64,000 bases of DNA from NCBI RefSeq assembly GCF_900156415.1, contig NZ_FTNM01000005.1, positions 186,001 to 250,000 on the forward strand, given 5' to 3'. The notes under the pieces are model-generated. The model had not been told where the DNA came from. It worked only from the letters and a program-made list of their open reading frames with translations, and made no database searches. Shown here piece by piece: positions 45,440 to 55,566 of the stretch; position 1 is the first letter of the stretch; every line of letters starts with the position of its first letter. Source of the stretch: Pontibacter lucknowensis. Its GTDB lineage: Bacteria > Bacteroidota > Bacteroidia > Cytophagales > Hymenobacteraceae. The position numbers and the translations under genes are program-made.

Positions 45440-45976
45440 TTAGCCCTGCTTCACCAGCTGCACTTCAGCCTGCAGCTTGATCTCGTCGCTCACTACGACG
45501 CTACCGGCTTCCGTTACCGCGTTCCAGGTCAGGCCAAACTCTTTACGGCTGATCTTTCCAGTCACCGTGAAGCCTGCCTTGTGCTGCCCGTAAGGGTCTA
45601 CTACCGTGCCGCCAAACTCCACGTCCACAGTAACAGGCTTGGTTACGTCACGGATGGTCAGGTCGCCGTGCAGTTTGTACTCATTGCCGCCTACGTTCTC
45701 GTAGTTCTTGCCAACAAAGCGAATCTCGTCGTGCTTCTCTACATCAAAGAAATCGCCTGACTTCAGGTGCGTATCACGCTGCTCGTTGTTGGTGCTGATC
45801 GAGTTCACATCGGCCGTGAACACAATGTTGCTGGCACCATTGAAGTTCTCGTCTTCACTCTCGGCCTCTACCGTGAATTTTTCGAAATAACCTGTCACAG
45901 TCGTGATCATCAGGTGCTTTACTTTGAACTGTACTTCGCTGTGCGTTGGGTCTACTGACCATTTTACGTTTGCCAT
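45440..45976 (-). CDS. YceI-family protein (lipid/isoprenoid-binding lipocalin-like fold)
   Basis: 178 aa without a signal peptide. YceI pattern: WSVDPTHSEVQFKVKHLMI at the start, then RDTHLKSGDFFDVEKHDEIRF, LTIRDVTKPVTVDVEFGG and SRKEFGLTWNAV. Family members bind polyisoprenoids or amphiphilic molecules; physiological role is poorly defined. It has its own promoter-like element and may respond to the same stress as the dioxygenase pair. Confidence 0.92.
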   Translation of the reverse strand: MANVKWSVDPTHSEVQFKVKHLMITTVTGYFEKFTVEAESEDENFNGASNIVFTADVNSISTNNEQRDTHLKSGDFFDVEKHDEIRFVGKNYENVGGNEYKLHGDLTIRDVTKPVTVDVEFGGTVVDPYGQHKAGFTVTGKISRKEFGLTWNAVTEAGSVVVSDEIKLQAEVQLVKQG

Positions 45977-46375
45977 AATCTTATCTTTTATTTGGGTTAA
46001 AATGTTTTCTGCTACAAACTTACAATAAATGTATAGACTTTAAATGTATATACATCAATTATTTTAAAAAGGTTTCTTATGCTTCAACTTTCCTGTCTTA
46101 TATAGCTGATTATGCGCTGAAAATTTGCTCCGGTTTATGAATTCAAAAACAGGGCGCACAGACAGGTATAAGAGCATAGGTTAGACCCAGCAAGATACCG
46201 ACAGTTGCAGGATATTTTTTCATACCTAAACCGCAAATATTAAAGTGTATTTTGCGCAAACGGGTTGGCAGTGGTGCAGAAAATAGCGAACTTCCAGCTA
46301 GTAAACCGGCATGTTCAGAACAGTGAGTAGCAGCATCTGAAATGTGCCGAATCAAGACTTAATTCTGATCAAGAA
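45977..46375. other. Intergenic region between divergent yceI and kdgK
   Basis: 399 bp. It holds the yceI -7 element and AT-rich DNA. On the minus strand, 46143-46223 could encode a 26-residue hydrophobic peptide starting MKKYPATVGILLG, but evidence for expression is lacking. No clear kdgK promoter seen. Confidence 0.5.
46015..46022 (-). promoter_or_regulatory. -7 promoter element for the yceI gene
   Basis: Minus strand TAAGTTTG, an exact TAnnTTTG match 38 bp upstream of the start, in AT-rich DNA. No -33 match is obvious. Confidence 0.4.
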
Positions 46376-47395
46376 ATGGGAAAGGTACTTTCTTTTGGTG
46401 AGTTGTTGTTGCGTATCTGTCCGGATGAAGCGGGGCAGTGGCTTCAGGAAAATAGCTTACCTTTTTATGTAGGCGGTGCAGAAGCCAATGTGGCAACGGC
46501 GCTGGCCCTGTGGGGTATACCATCCGCCTATCTTACCGCCCTGCCCGACAACTTTGTGTCAGAACAGTTGGTTGGCTACCTCAACAGCCGCCAGGTACAA
46601 ACGGACCAGATTGTGTATCAGGGCGACCGTGTCGGGCTGTATTACCTACCCAAGGGAAAAGACCTGAAAAATGCCGGCGTGATTTACGACCGGGCCGGAT
46701 CGGCTTATGCTGACCTGAAACCGGGCACTATTGACTGGGAGAAAGCTTTCGAAGATGTGAGCTGGTTTCATTTCAGCGCCATTTGCCCTGCCATCAACCA
46801 ATCCGTAGCCGATGTCTGCGAAGAGGCTTTGCAAGTTGCAGTACAGAAAAAAATCACGGTCTCGCTGGACCTTAACTACCGCGCTAAGCTTTGGAAATAT
46901 GGCAAGGACCCATTGGAAGTGATGCCTGCGCTGGCACAGTATTGTGACCTGATCATGGGCAACATCTGGGCAGCCAATAAGATGCTGGGTATACCGCTTG
47001 ATGAAAACCTGATCGCTAACCTTAACAAGGCGAGCCTGCAGCAGCATGCCGCCCGCACTTCAAAAGCTATTTTGGAGAAGTTTCCTAAGTGCCGCACGGT
47101 AGCCAACACCTTCCGGTTTGACTTCCGGCAAGGCATTCGGTACTTTACTACACTATTCGAAGCAGGCAACCTGTATACCTCCCACGAATACCAGGTGGCG
47201 CAGATCCTGGACAAGGTAGGAAGTGGCGATTGTTTTATGGCCGGCCTTATCTACGGCTACTACAACCAGCTTCCCCCTGCCGAAACGGTTGAATTCGCCA
47301 CTGCCGCCGCCTTCAGGAAATTATTTATCCCGAGTGATGCCACCACCAGCACCGTGGCCGAGATCAACGATACCACCCTAGCCCATGCAAACTAA
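46376..47395 (+). CDS. kdgK: 2-keto-3-deoxygluconate kinase (PfkB family)
   Basis: 339 aa. PfkB features: N-terminal FGELLLRICP, GGAEANVATALALWG near 35, and the catalytic/anion-hole motif KVGSGDCFMAGLIYG near 280. It phosphorylates KDG from the UxaC/UxuA pathway encoded on the opposite strand. Its stop overlaps the aldolase start by 11 nt, so the two are coupled. Confidence 0.9.
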   Translation: MGKVLSFGELLLRICPDEAGQWLQENSLPFYVGGAEANVATALALWGIPSAYLTALPDNFVSEQLVGYLNSRQVQTDQIVYQGDRVGLYYLPKGKDLKNAGVIYDRAGSAYADLKPGTIDWEKAFEDVSWFHFSAICPAINQSVADVCEEALQVAVQKKITVSLDLNYRAKLWKYGKDPLEVMPALAQYCDLIMGNIWAANKMLGIPLDENLIANLNKASLQQHAARTSKAILEKFPKCRTVANTFRFDFRQGIRYFTTLFEAGNLYTSHEYQVAQILDKVGSGDCFMAGLIYGYYNQLPPAETVEFATAAAFRKLFIPSDATTSTVAEINDTTLAHAN

Positions 47396-48047
47396 AGAAA
47401 ATGCCCTGAACACTCTCTTGAAGCAGGGTTTACTGCCCTTGTTCTTTTATGAAAACCCAGAGGTGAGCCTGCAGATTGTGAAGACGCTCTACCAGGCTGG
47501 CATCCGCACCCTCGAATACACCAACAGAGGTCCTGCGGCACTCGAAAACTTCAGATTTCTCAAGAAAGAACTCACTGTGCTATACCCTGACTTGCACCTA
47601 GGCATTGGCACGATCAAAACCACTGAAGAAGCTGAGGCTTTTATAGAGGCAGGCGCAGATTATATTGTGTGTCCGATTGTGAACCCTGCCGTGGGTGATC
47701 TCACACACAAAGCCGGGCTGCTGTGGATACCGGGCTGCTTTACTCCAACCGAAATCCATGTGGCCCAGCAGCACCAGGCAGCGCTTATTAAAATTTTTCC
47801 GGCCAATGTACTCGGACCGGGTTATGTAGCGTCTATCAAAGAACTATTCGCAGGGCAGCTGTTCATCCCGACAGGCGGCGTGGAGATTGACCTTGACAAC
47901 ATCAGCACCTGGTTTAAATCCGGCGTTTGCGCCGTAGGGATGGGCTCCAAACTTATCAGCAAAGACATACTGGACAACAGGGACTACCCGAAACTGGAAA
48001 AACTAACGCAGCAGGCTATCGAAATAGTCAAAAAAGCCAGAAAATAA
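47385..48047 (+). CDS. eda: KDPG aldolase (2-dehydro-3-deoxyphosphogluconate/galactonate aldolase)
   Basis: 220 aa class I aldolase. The Schiff-base Lys lies in ALIKIFPAN; GIGTIKTTEEAEAFIEAGADYIVCP and IPTGGVEIDLDN complete the barrel. It splits KDPG to pyruvate and glyceraldehyde-3-phosphate, the end of glucuronate breakdown. It starts inside the end of kdgK. Confidence 0.93.
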   Translation: MQTKENALNTLLKQGLLPLFFYENPEVSLQIVKTLYQAGIRTLEYTNRGPAALENFRFLKKELTVLYPDLHLGIGTIKTTEEAEAFIEAGADYIVCPIVNPAVGDLTHKAGLLWIPGCFTPTEIHVAQQHQAALIKIFPANVLGPGYVASIKELFAGQLFIPTGGVEIDLDNISTWFKSGVCAVGMGSKLISKDILDNRDYPKLEKLTQQAIEIVKKARK

Positions 48048-48110
48048 AGCCTGCGTTCCTCGAGGCTGTTTCATATCCTGATTTCAGGTATAGCTCACCC
48101 AAAATGCCAA

Positions 48111-48150
48111 AAAAATACCCTGCCGATAAGCATCAACAGGGTATAAAAAT
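48111..48150 (-). terminator. Terminator of the GH43 gene
   Basis: ATACCCTG (48115-48122) pairs with CAGGGTAT (48137-48144). On the minus strand a T-run follows the stem. It may also serve eda from the other side. Confidence 0.65.
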
Positions 48151-48170
48151 AGACTTTTGATGCGAGCTCA

Positions 48171-49274
48171 CTATAACTTCACCATCGCGTCTATTGTCTG
48201 GATACTTCCATCCGGGTTGTGCTTCAGTTCTGTTACCTTCACGCTACGCAGCGGTGTTTTACCCCCTGACAGAGAACTGTCGTGGTAGAACAGGTACCAC
48301 TTGCCATTGTGCTCTGCGATAGAATGGTGGTTGGTCCAGCCTAGCACGGGCTTCAGGATAACACCCTGGTAGGTGAACGGGCCGTATGGGCTGTCGCCGG
48401 TAGCATAGGCTATGTTGTGCGTGTCACCGGTGGAATATGAGAAGTAGTATTTGCCATTGTACTTGTGTACCCAGGCTGCCTCAAAAAAGCGTCTTTCATT
48501 GTCGCCGGCCAGCAGTGGTTTCCCGTTCTCGTCGAGTATCTGCACATCGCGCAGCTCCTCAGCAAAGCTCTTCATGTCAGGGCTCAGTTTGGCTACTTTC
48601 GGCATCAAGGCTGGTGCGTCATCAGCAGGATATTCGTCGTTTGGGTTATAGGTGCCCGTGCTCCAGCGCTGCAACTGACCTCCCCAGATGCCACCAATGT
48701 ACATATAGTATTCGCCGTTGTCTTCGTACACGGCAGGGTCTATGCTGTAGCTGCCCTTGATCGGTTCCGGCTCTGCTTTGAACGGTCCGGTTGGTGAGTT
48801 GCTGGTCGCTACCCCGATCCTAAAAACATCCTGCTTGTCTTTTGCCGGGAAAAAGAAATAGTAGGTCCCGTCTTTGTAAGCCGCATCCGGTGCCCACATT
48901 TGTCTTCCGGCCCAAGGCACATCCTTGATATCCAGCGCCACGCCATGGTCTTTTACCTCACCGCCTACACTGTCCATCGACAGCACATGGTAGTCTTTCA
49001 TAGCGAAGTGTGAGCCATCGTCTTTCTCAGGTATACCTGCTTCAATATCGTGCGAAGGGTAAATGTATATTCTGCCGTTGAAAACATGGGCTGATGGATC
49101 CGCGGTGTAAATGTGCGTCACCAATGGGTCGTTTGCTACAGTGACTACTTCTTGCGCTACGGGCTGTTCGGCCTCTGTCTGGTTCTCGGATGCTGTGCTC
49201 TGGCAACCGCTTGCCAGAACAGATACCGCTAGCATGGCCAACGCGGTGTGTTTAAATGGCTTTTTTGCTATCAT
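48171..49274 (-). CDS. Glycoside hydrolase family 43 lipoprotein
   Basis: 367 aa, lipoprotein signal ending LASGC (Cys24). Five-bladed GH43 propeller with catalytic Asp D59 (TADPSAHVF), pKa-tuning Asp in YSIDPAVYED and acid Glu in RFFEAAWVHK. Substrate is probably arabinose or xylose side chains/ends of xylan, given the locus. It lies 40 bp after the second GH43. Confidence 0.9.
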   Translation of the reverse strand: MIAKKPFKHTALAMLAVSVLASGCQSTASENQTEAEQPVAQEVVTVANDPLVTHIYTADPSAHVFNGRIYIYPSHDIEAGIPEKDDGSHFAMKDYHVLSMDSVGGEVKDHGVALDIKDVPWAGRQMWAPDAAYKDGTYYFFFPAKDKQDVFRIGVATSNSPTGPFKAEPEPIKGSYSIDPAVYEDNGEYYMYIGGIWGGQLQRWSTGTYNPNDEYPADDAPALMPKVAKLSPDMKSFAEELRDVQILDENGKPLLAGDNERRFFEAAWVHKYNGKYYFSYSTGDTHNIAYATGDSPYGPFTYQGVILKPVLGWTNHHSIAEHNGKWYLFYHDSSLSGGKTPLRSVKVTELKHNPDGSIQTIDAMVKL

Positions 49275-49314
49275 GATAGGTATAGGGTTATAAATCAGTT
49301 AAAAGCTTAATTTT

Positions 49315-51033
49315 TTATTGTTTCAGGGAAGTGGAAGTGCTGTTGTAGATCGCGTCGTTGCCTTCATAATCAAACCAGTCGAAGGCGGCTTTGCTGTTGG
49401 ATGATTTACCCTGTGAGGTAGCGAATATACCCAGCGTCACGCCCACAAAGCCACCCGATACGCGGGTGCTCAGGTAACGACCGTCGACCTCGCCCTGCAG
49501 CAATTTCCAAGCGCCATCTTTAGTCGCGTAAGAGAAGGCATACCTGGCTCCGTCGAAGTCTATTTTAAGTTGCAAAGGCAGTTTGCTTTCCTTTTTGCTG
49601 AGCTGTTGCTCGGCCAGCACCGTGCCGTCGGCTTTCCGCAGCTGCACCACCTGTTTACCTTTAGCTATGGTTTTGCCGAGTAGGTAATGGTGCTTCTCTC
49701 CCTGAAAGGCGGCTATACCTGCAAACTCGCTGTCGCCTGTTGGCTGAAACTCCATTATAGTGCTGGCGCTCCCCGCGATGTGCTGCTGCCTTCTGGTGAG
49801 GAAAGACGGATTGCTTTTGCCAGAGAGTTCTTCGGGGCGCACCGCCAGCGTCAGTTTTCCGGATGGCTGGCTCAGGCTGTACCAGTCGGTGTGCGGAGTG
49901 CGCAGCATCAGCCAGTGCATCGGCAGTTTGCTGTCGTTAAAGTCCTCTCTATACCTGAAGTTTCCGTTCAGCGGGAAATCGCTCAGCTTGGCTTCTGGCA
50001 GATTGGGACGGGTATAGCTATACTGTACCAGCTCGTGCTCAGCGTTGATAATGGGCCAGCCGTCCTGCCAGGTTACCGGGGCTAGAAATGTTTCGCGGCC
50101 GATGTTGTAGTGGTCCTCCGTATCGTACGGGCGGGTAGCCAAAAACACAGCCCACCATTCGCCGTTTTTTGTCTGCACCAGGTCGGCATGGCCCGTGGCG
50201 GATACCGGGTTGGGACGGTCGTTGGGCAGATGGCGTTGCGTCAGAATGGGATTTTTATCGTAGGGCACATAAGGCCCGGTTGCTTTTTCGCTGCGCAGAA
50301 TCACTTCGGAGTGGTTCACGCTGGTCCCCCCCTCGGCCGCCATCAGATAGTAGTAGCCATTCACGTTGTAAATGTGCGGCCCTTCAATCCAGACAGGCTT
50401 TTTGGAAATATCTACTCCCCCGTTTACCAGGATGCTTGGCTGGCCCACTGTTTTCAGGTTTTTGTAGTCGAACTCGAGTATCCGGATGGTGCGGTGTCCA
50501 TCGTAAAGCGGCTTGTTGTCAGGTGCGTCGCTGTTGTAGAGAATGTAGGCTTTACCGTCCTTGTCAAAAAAAATGGATGGGTCGATGCCGCTTACCTCGC
50601 GCAACCACACCGGGTCAGACCATGGCCCTGCCGGATTGGTGGCCGTTACCACAAAGTTACCACCTTTGTCCACCAGCGTCGTGATCATATAAAACACGCC
50701 GTCGTGGTATTCAATGGCGGGTGCAAAAATGCCGCGCGACACACCCAGACCTTCCACGTCCAATTGCTCCGGACGGTCAAGTATGTTGCCGATCTGTTTC
50801 CAGTTTACTAAATCCTTGCTGTGGAAAATTGGCACACCCGGGTAGTAAGAAAAGGTAGAGTGCACCAGGTAAAAATCATCGCCCGCCCGACAGATGCTGG
50901 GGTCCGGGTAAAAGCCTGCCAGAATCGGATTCAGGAACTTCTCCTGCGCCTGCACTGCCAATGAAATCAGAAATAAAGCCATCGCCAGGCCTGCCTTTTT
51001 CAGGATGCTGCTATACTTGGTTATACCTGCCAT
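49315..51033 (-). CDS. Glycoside hydrolase family 43, beta-xylosidase/arabinofuranosidase type with C-terminal beta-sandwich
   Basis: 572 aa with signal peptide (LAMALFLISLAVQAQ). GH43 catalytic Asp at D44 in GFYPDPSICRAGDDFYLV, second Asp in SGIDPSIFFDKDG, and Glu in WIEGPHIYNVNGYYYLMAAEGG. A concanavalin-like domain (about 345-560, DFNDSKLPMHWLMLRTP) shapes the active site in this XynB-like group. It releases xylose or arabinose from xylo-oligomers. Confidence 0.91.
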   Translation of the reverse strand: MAGITKYSSILKKAGLAMALFLISLAVQAQEKFLNPILAGFYPDPSICRAGDDFYLVHSTFSYYPGVPIFHSKDLVNWKQIGNILDRPEQLDVEGLGVSRGIFAPAIEYHDGVFYMITTLVDKGGNFVVTATNPAGPWSDPVWLREVSGIDPSIFFDKDGKAYILYNSDAPDNKPLYDGHRTIRILEFDYKNLKTVGQPSILVNGGVDISKKPVWIEGPHIYNVNGYYYLMAAEGGTSVNHSEVILRSEKATGPYVPYDKNPILTQRHLPNDRPNPVSATGHADLVQTKNGEWWAVFLATRPYDTEDHYNIGRETFLAPVTWQDGWPIINAEHELVQYSYTRPNLPEAKLSDFPLNGNFRYREDFNDSKLPMHWLMLRTPHTDWYSLSQPSGKLTLAVRPEELSGKSNPSFLTRRQQHIAGSASTIMEFQPTGDSEFAGIAAFQGEKHHYLLGKTIAKGKQVVQLRKADGTVLAEQQLSKKESKLPLQLKIDFDGARYAFSYATKDGAWKLLQGEVDGRYLSTRVSGGFVGVTLGIFATSQGKSSNSKAAFDWFDYEGNDAIYNSTSTSLKQ

Positions 51034-51118
51034 GTTATCTTTTTGCTGTAATGAAGATTTAGTTGCTGTAAACTTGGCCCTTCAGAAAAAGGGAATTTCA
51101 AACACTGCTGTTACCCAT

Positions 51119-51224
51119 GGCGCGAGCATTCTCGCTGGCGCTATGAAAGTCTTCTTGTCATTTCGACCTTTGGGAGAAATCTGAAAGTCATTACATCCAG
51201 TTCTTTCCTATCATCGAGATGACA
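51119..51224. repeat. Two intergenic repeat units side by side
   Basis: GGCGCGAGCATTCTCGCT (51119-51136, GCGAG/CTCGC hairpin) is related to the element at 7901-8004. It is followed by TGTCATTTCGA (51156-51166) and TCGAGATGACA (51214-51224), a third copy of the inverted repeat family, one mismatch. Lies just after the GH115 stop. Confidence 0.7.
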
Positions 51225-51236
51225 GCTTAAGGTCGG

Positions 51237-54143
51237 TTAATTCACCGCCGTCTCCGCTCCTGCCTGCACGCTCTCTGGCGGACCGAGATAGCTTGGCTTC
51301 GCTCCTGTTGTTTCCACCACAATCTTCTGCACCACCACACCCGGGTCTACCATCCATACCTTGAGCGTATGCTGCCCTGGCTTGCTCACCTGGTGCTTCG
51401 ACTGCGTCACGATGATGCTGTTGGCTACCCACTCGTCCCAGGACTGGGTGGTGTTGTCGTGGTGGATGCTCACGATCTGCGGAGCTGCATCGTCAATGGA
51501 AACGGCGTAGCGTATACCTTTCGGCAGGTCGAGGTAGTTGAGCGTGGGCGATACGTGTACCTGCACGTTCACTTCACCACTGGTCAGCAGGTGCATGTCG
51601 TACTCCAGCACAGGGCTGTTGGCGCCAGGCTGCTGACTTGAGGCTGTAACAGGGAAAGGCGTCATGGCAGAGGCGGTGCGGCCCATGTCGGGCAACAGCT
51701 TCCAGCTTAGGTTGCCAGCGGGTATGCTGCGGCTGTAATTTTCGGCTTGCATCGAGACATAGCCATTGCTTTCCACGAAGCCTTTGGCCGTGCTGGCCGT
51801 AGCTGGGTTGTTCACCTGCGCCTGCACCACCACGCTTTTGCCGTTCGGGCCTGTGATGGTAATCGGCACCCGTTGCTTTCCTTGCGGGGCTTTGCTCCAA
51901 TCGACACGCACCCAGAGGCGCTGCTGGTCTTCTACTTTGCCCTGTTGCTGGTCTACCTGTAGCCAGGCTGCACCCGTTTTCACAGAATAGTTGAAAGGTG
52001 CCTGCCCACGGTTAAAGATTTCGATATAATGGGCTTTCTCGCCAAACGGGGTCAGTTCAGGCAATATGGCCTCTTCTTTGGCGGCTGGCCACCAGGCAGT
52101 GGAACCTTCCACGGCGATGCCCATCTCGGCGGCTGGCAGTTTGATTTCTGTTACATCCGGCATCACGTCCTTTTCGGGTTGCTGCCAATAGGTATAGCTG
52201 ATGTGCGTCTGGTCCATCATGTGGCTCCACTTGCCGTTGGCAATGTCTTCGTTGTAAATGCGGGAAAGCTCCTGATCCAGGGCAAAGTGCTTTCTGCCTT
52301 TTTCAGCCATGGCATTGGTGGCGGCGCGGCCCTGCTTGCCATACAGTCGGTTAAAGCCCACGGACACCCACAGCGCATTGAGGTTGGCTGCGGCTTTAAC
52401 AGGATGCAGCACCAACTGGAAGTAAGCGTCTTTGGCTTCGGCGGGAAGCTGGTTGTAGAGCTTTTCAGCCTGCTCCGCTAGTTGCTGATATTCTGCTACT
52501 ACCCGCTCCGCTTCGCGGTAATTAGTCAGGCTATAAGTTTCGGCTGACAAAAGCTCAGGCTTGCGGCGTGAGTTGAACTTGGCATACTTGGCCAGCATCC
52601 CGGCTATGGCTGGGGCATGGGTTTCGCCGAACTGCTGCGCTGCCCACAGTCTGGTGTACTCGTCGAGCCGCTCTACAGGCCACTTCTCCGGGTTCCAGGC
52701 ATAGTCGAGGAAGAACTCGGTCGGGAACTCCATCGGTTTGATATCGCCCACGTTTACAATCCAGATTTTGTTCGCGCCGTGCTGGTAGGCCAGGTGCATT
52801 TGCTCCCAGATGCGGGGTAGCGGGTTGGTGTTGATCCACTTGTAATTTCGCGGACCACCTACATAATCGTAGTGGTAGTAGATGCCAAAACCGCCCGAGT
52901 GCTGCTTCTCGCCTGGCTTGGGCAGTTTGCGCAGGTTGCCCCAGTTGTCGTCGGCCAGCAAAAGCGTTACGTCGTCCGGCACACGCATGCCTTTGTCGTA
53001 ATAGTCCTGCACTTCTTTGTAGAGCGCCCAGATCTGAGGCGTTTCAGAAGCAGGTTTGCCCGTTACTTCTGCAATGATTTTGCGTTGGTCTTCTACAATC
53101 TGCTCAAGCAAGGCAATGTTACTGTCCTCGCTCATTGGCTCGTCGCCGTCGCCGCGCATACCTATCGTCACGATGCTTTCGTTATTGCCCATGCGCTTAA
53201 TTCCTTCACGCCAGAATTCCTGCAGGGTTGCTTTATTGGTTTGGTAGTTCCAGTCGCCTTTGCCGTAGCGGCTCCACTCCACGTGGGCACGCGACAGGGG
53301 CTCGTGGTGTGAGGTGCCGATCACCACACCATATTCATCGGCCAGTATTGGGCTTTTGGGGTCGTCGTCATAAATAGAGCGTCCCCACATGGCCGGCCAC
53401 AGGTAATTGCCTTTCATGCGCAGAATCAGCTCAAACACATGCACATAAAACTTCGAGTTGAAGCCGCCGAATTTCTCGGTAGCCCATCCTGCCAGCGCAG
53501 GTGCTTCATCGTTAATGAAAATGCCCCGGTACTGCACAGCGGGCGTACCCAAGGTATGGCGGCCTGGCAGTACGTACAGATTCTCTTGTTTCTTTACCGG
53601 CACATCTGCCCACCAGTACCAGGGCGTCACGCCAATTTGAGCCGAAACATCATAGATGCCGTAAATGGTACCGCGCTTGTCACTGCCCACAATTACCAAG
53701 GCCTGATCTACACCCGCCATCGGCTTCTCCACTACCTGCACCAGAAAGGTCTCCCACTTGCCCGCTATACCTGACACGTCGAGTTTTCTATCCTTCACCA
53801 GTTTGTCAATCACCGGACTTTTGCCCAATGTACCTACCAGTACCAGTTGCTTCGTTTTCGGAGCCTTTTTATCGACAGTCAGTTTCGGTTCGGCCTGGGT
53901 TACCCGCTTGATATCAGCCTGCAGGTCGCGGGCAGCGCGAATAACGCCCGCGTGGTCCTGATTGCTCACATACAGCGGGGCCAGTTTGCCAGCCGCCGCC
54001 AGAGTAAAGCTGCCTTTCTCTTGAGAATTGCTGATGTAGGATTTGTCATGCGTAGCCTGCGCTGACTGTGCAACCAGCGTAAAAACTGCCATCAGCAACA
54101 AGGTATAGGACAACCGTGATAGGTATAGCAAGGAGTGTTTCAT
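51237..54143 (-). CDS. GH115 xylan alpha-1,2-glucuronidase
   Basis: 968 aa with signal peptide. GH115 core: RGIFINDEAPALAGWATEKF, FYVHVFELILRMKGNYLWPAMWG, GVVIGTSHHEPLSRAHVEWSRYG, TIGMRGDGDEPMSEDSN, LLADDNWGNLRKLP, GGFGIYYHYDYVGGPRNYKW. A C-terminal domain (about 780-960, GYVSMQAENYSR) is the usual GH115 tail. It removes (4-O-methyl)glucuronic acid from xylan, supplying the transporter and UxaC/UxuA encoded next to it. Confidence 0.95.
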   Translation of the reverse strand: MKHSLLYLSRLSYTLLLMAVFTLVAQSAQATHDKSYISNSQEKGSFTLAAAGKLAPLYVSNQDHAGVIRAARDLQADIKRVTQAEPKLTVDKKAPKTKQLVLVGTLGKSPVIDKLVKDRKLDVSGIAGKWETFLVQVVEKPMAGVDQALVIVGSDKRGTIYGIYDVSAQIGVTPWYWWADVPVKKQENLYVLPGRHTLGTPAVQYRGIFINDEAPALAGWATEKFGGFNSKFYVHVFELILRMKGNYLWPAMWGRSIYDDDPKSPILADEYGVVIGTSHHEPLSRAHVEWSRYGKGDWNYQTNKATLQEFWREGIKRMGNNESIVTIGMRGDGDEPMSEDSNIALLEQIVEDQRKIIAEVTGKPASETPQIWALYKEVQDYYDKGMRVPDDVTLLLADDNWGNLRKLPKPGEKQHSGGFGIYYHYDYVGGPRNYKWINTNPLPRIWEQMHLAYQHGANKIWIVNVGDIKPMEFPTEFFLDYAWNPEKWPVERLDEYTRLWAAQQFGETHAPAIAGMLAKYAKFNSRRKPELLSAETYSLTNYREAERVVAEYQQLAEQAEKLYNQLPAEAKDAYFQLVLHPVKAAANLNALWVSVGFNRLYGKQGRAATNAMAEKGRKHFALDQELSRIYNEDIANGKWSHMMDQTHISYTYWQQPEKDVMPDVTEIKLPAAEMGIAVEGSTAWWPAAKEEAILPELTPFGEKAHYIEIFNRGQAPFNYSVKTGAAWLQVDQQQGKVEDQQRLWVRVDWSKAPQGKQRVPITITGPNGKSVVVQAQVNNPATASTAKGFVESNGYVSMQAENYSRSIPAGNLSWKLLPDMGRTASAMTPFPVTASSQQPGANSPVLEYDMHLLTSGEVNVQVHVSPTLNYLDLPKGIRYAVSIDDAAPQIVSIHHDNTTQSWDEWVANSIIVTQSKHQVSKPGQHTLKVWMVDPGVVVQKIVVETTGAKPSYLGPPESVQAGAETAVN

Positions 54144-54217
54144 GTCGTATGTATTAAGAGCGTTGTAAGCATTGATATTTCTTGTTAAGCCAATTGCCTG
54201 CTTATTACATCCTGTTG

Positions 54218-55543
54218 CTAGAGTTCTACCTGCTTCATTTTAGGCGACAGGAAGTGAATCACCAGCCAGGCTACCAGATAGGCCAGTCCGCAAATCGTGA
54301 AGATGATGTTGTAGCCCGCCACCAGATTGCCGAGTACTTTGTAATAGTCGAGAATGAAGCCGATGAAGAGCGGGAAAAGCGCCCCGCTCACTGAGCCAGC
54401 CATGCCGCCTATACCTACCACCGAGCTCACCGCTTTTTTCGGGAACATATCTGACACGATGGTATAGATGTTGGCACTCCAGGCCTGGTGTGCCGCAGCC
54501 GCCAGACTAATCAAACCTACAGCTACCCAGATGTCGGAGGTATAGCGGGCCAGCATGATGGGCACCACCAGCAAAGCGATAATCAGCATGGCCGTTTTGC
54601 GGGCCTTGAACACGGGCCAGCCTTTGTTGATGAAATAGGAAGAAAGATAACCCCCGCCGATGCTACCCACTGTGGTCGCGGTATATACGATGGCCAGCGG
54701 CAAACTAGGCTTGCTCAAATCCAGCTGGAAAGTCGTACTGAAGTAGGAAGGCAGCCAGAAAAGGAAAAAATACCAGATAGGGTCGGTGAAGAACTTGCCA
54801 CAAATGAATACCCAAGTCTGGCGGATGAACAGGAGCTTCGACCATTTCAACGGTTTCTCTTCAGCTTCCAGAGAAGCCGCATCGTCATCGCTGTGAATGT
54901 AGTCGTACTCTGCTTGGCTCAGGCGCTTCTGCTTGGCCGGAGTGTCGTAGTAGTATAACCAGAAAGCCAGCCAGACAAAACCGATGGCCCCTGTTATAAT
55001 GAAGGCTTCCTGCCAGCCGTAGACACCCAAAATCCAGGGCACGATGATAGGTGCAGCCACAGCACCCACATTGGCTCCTGAGTTGAAAATGCCCGTAGCC
55101 AGTGCCCGTTCCTTCTTGGGGAACCACTCCGCTACTGTTTTTACGGCGGCAGGAAAGTTACCTGATTCTCCCGCACCCAATGCTGCACGTGCCACACCAA
55201 AGCCGAAGGTGCTGCGAGCCGCGGCATGCGCCATGGCGGCCACACTCCACACTACAATCGAGATGGAGTAGCCCATCTTGGTACCGATCTTGTCGATGAA
55301 GCGCCCGAACACCACCATACTTAGTGCATAAGCTGCCGTAAAGGCCGTCACGATGGCTGCGTAGTCGCTTTCGGTCCAGCTGAACTGCTGCTCCAGTGCC
55401 GGTTTCAGCAAGCCCATCACCTGCCGGTCGAGGTAGTTGATGGTGGTGGCGGCAAACAAGAGCGCACAGATCGTCCAACGGTAGGAACCTATCTTGACTT
55501 TCTCAGTGACGAGCTTGGGCTTCTTGAGGAGAGGTGAGTTCAT
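54218..55543 (-). CDS. MFS hexuronate transporter (ExuT-like)
   Basis: 441 aa, 12 transmembrane segments. Family phrases: NYLDRQVMGLLKPALEQQF, SDYAAIVTAFTAAYALSMVVFGRFIDKIG, GAGESGNFPAAVKTVAEWFPKKERALATGIFNSGANVGA. It imports glucuronate/galacturonate with protons. It lies between uxaC and the GH115 gene. Confidence 0.93.
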   Translation of the reverse strand: MNSPLLKKPKLVTEKVKIGSYRWTICALLFAATTINYLDRQVMGLLKPALEQQFSWTESDYAAIVTAFTAAYALSMVVFGRFIDKIGTKMGYSISIVVWSVAAMAHAAARSTFGFGVARAALGAGESGNFPAAVKTVAEWFPKKERALATGIFNSGANVGAVAAPIIVPWILGVYGWQEAFIITGAIGFVWLAFWLYYYDTPAKQKRLSQAEYDYIHSDDDAASLEAEEKPLKWSKLLFIRQTWVFICGKFFTDPIWYFFLFWLPSYFSTTFQLDLSKPSLPLAIVYTATTVGSIGGGYLSSYFINKGWPVFKARKTAMLIIALLVVPIMLARYTSDIWVAVGLISLAAAAHQAWSANIYTIVSDMFPKKAVSSVVGIGGMAGSVSGALFPLFIGFILDYYKVLGNLVAGYNIIFTICGLAYLVAWLVIHFLSPKMKQVEL

Positions 55544-55566
55544 AGCAGGCGAGTTAAGGGAAAAGA

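Noticed and set aside
46143-46355. 70-codon minus-strand frame upstream of kdgK
   Set aside because: No family and no clear ribosome or promoter context. Its last 26 codons (MKKYPATVGILLG...) look like a small hydrophobic peptide, but support is too weak for a gene call.
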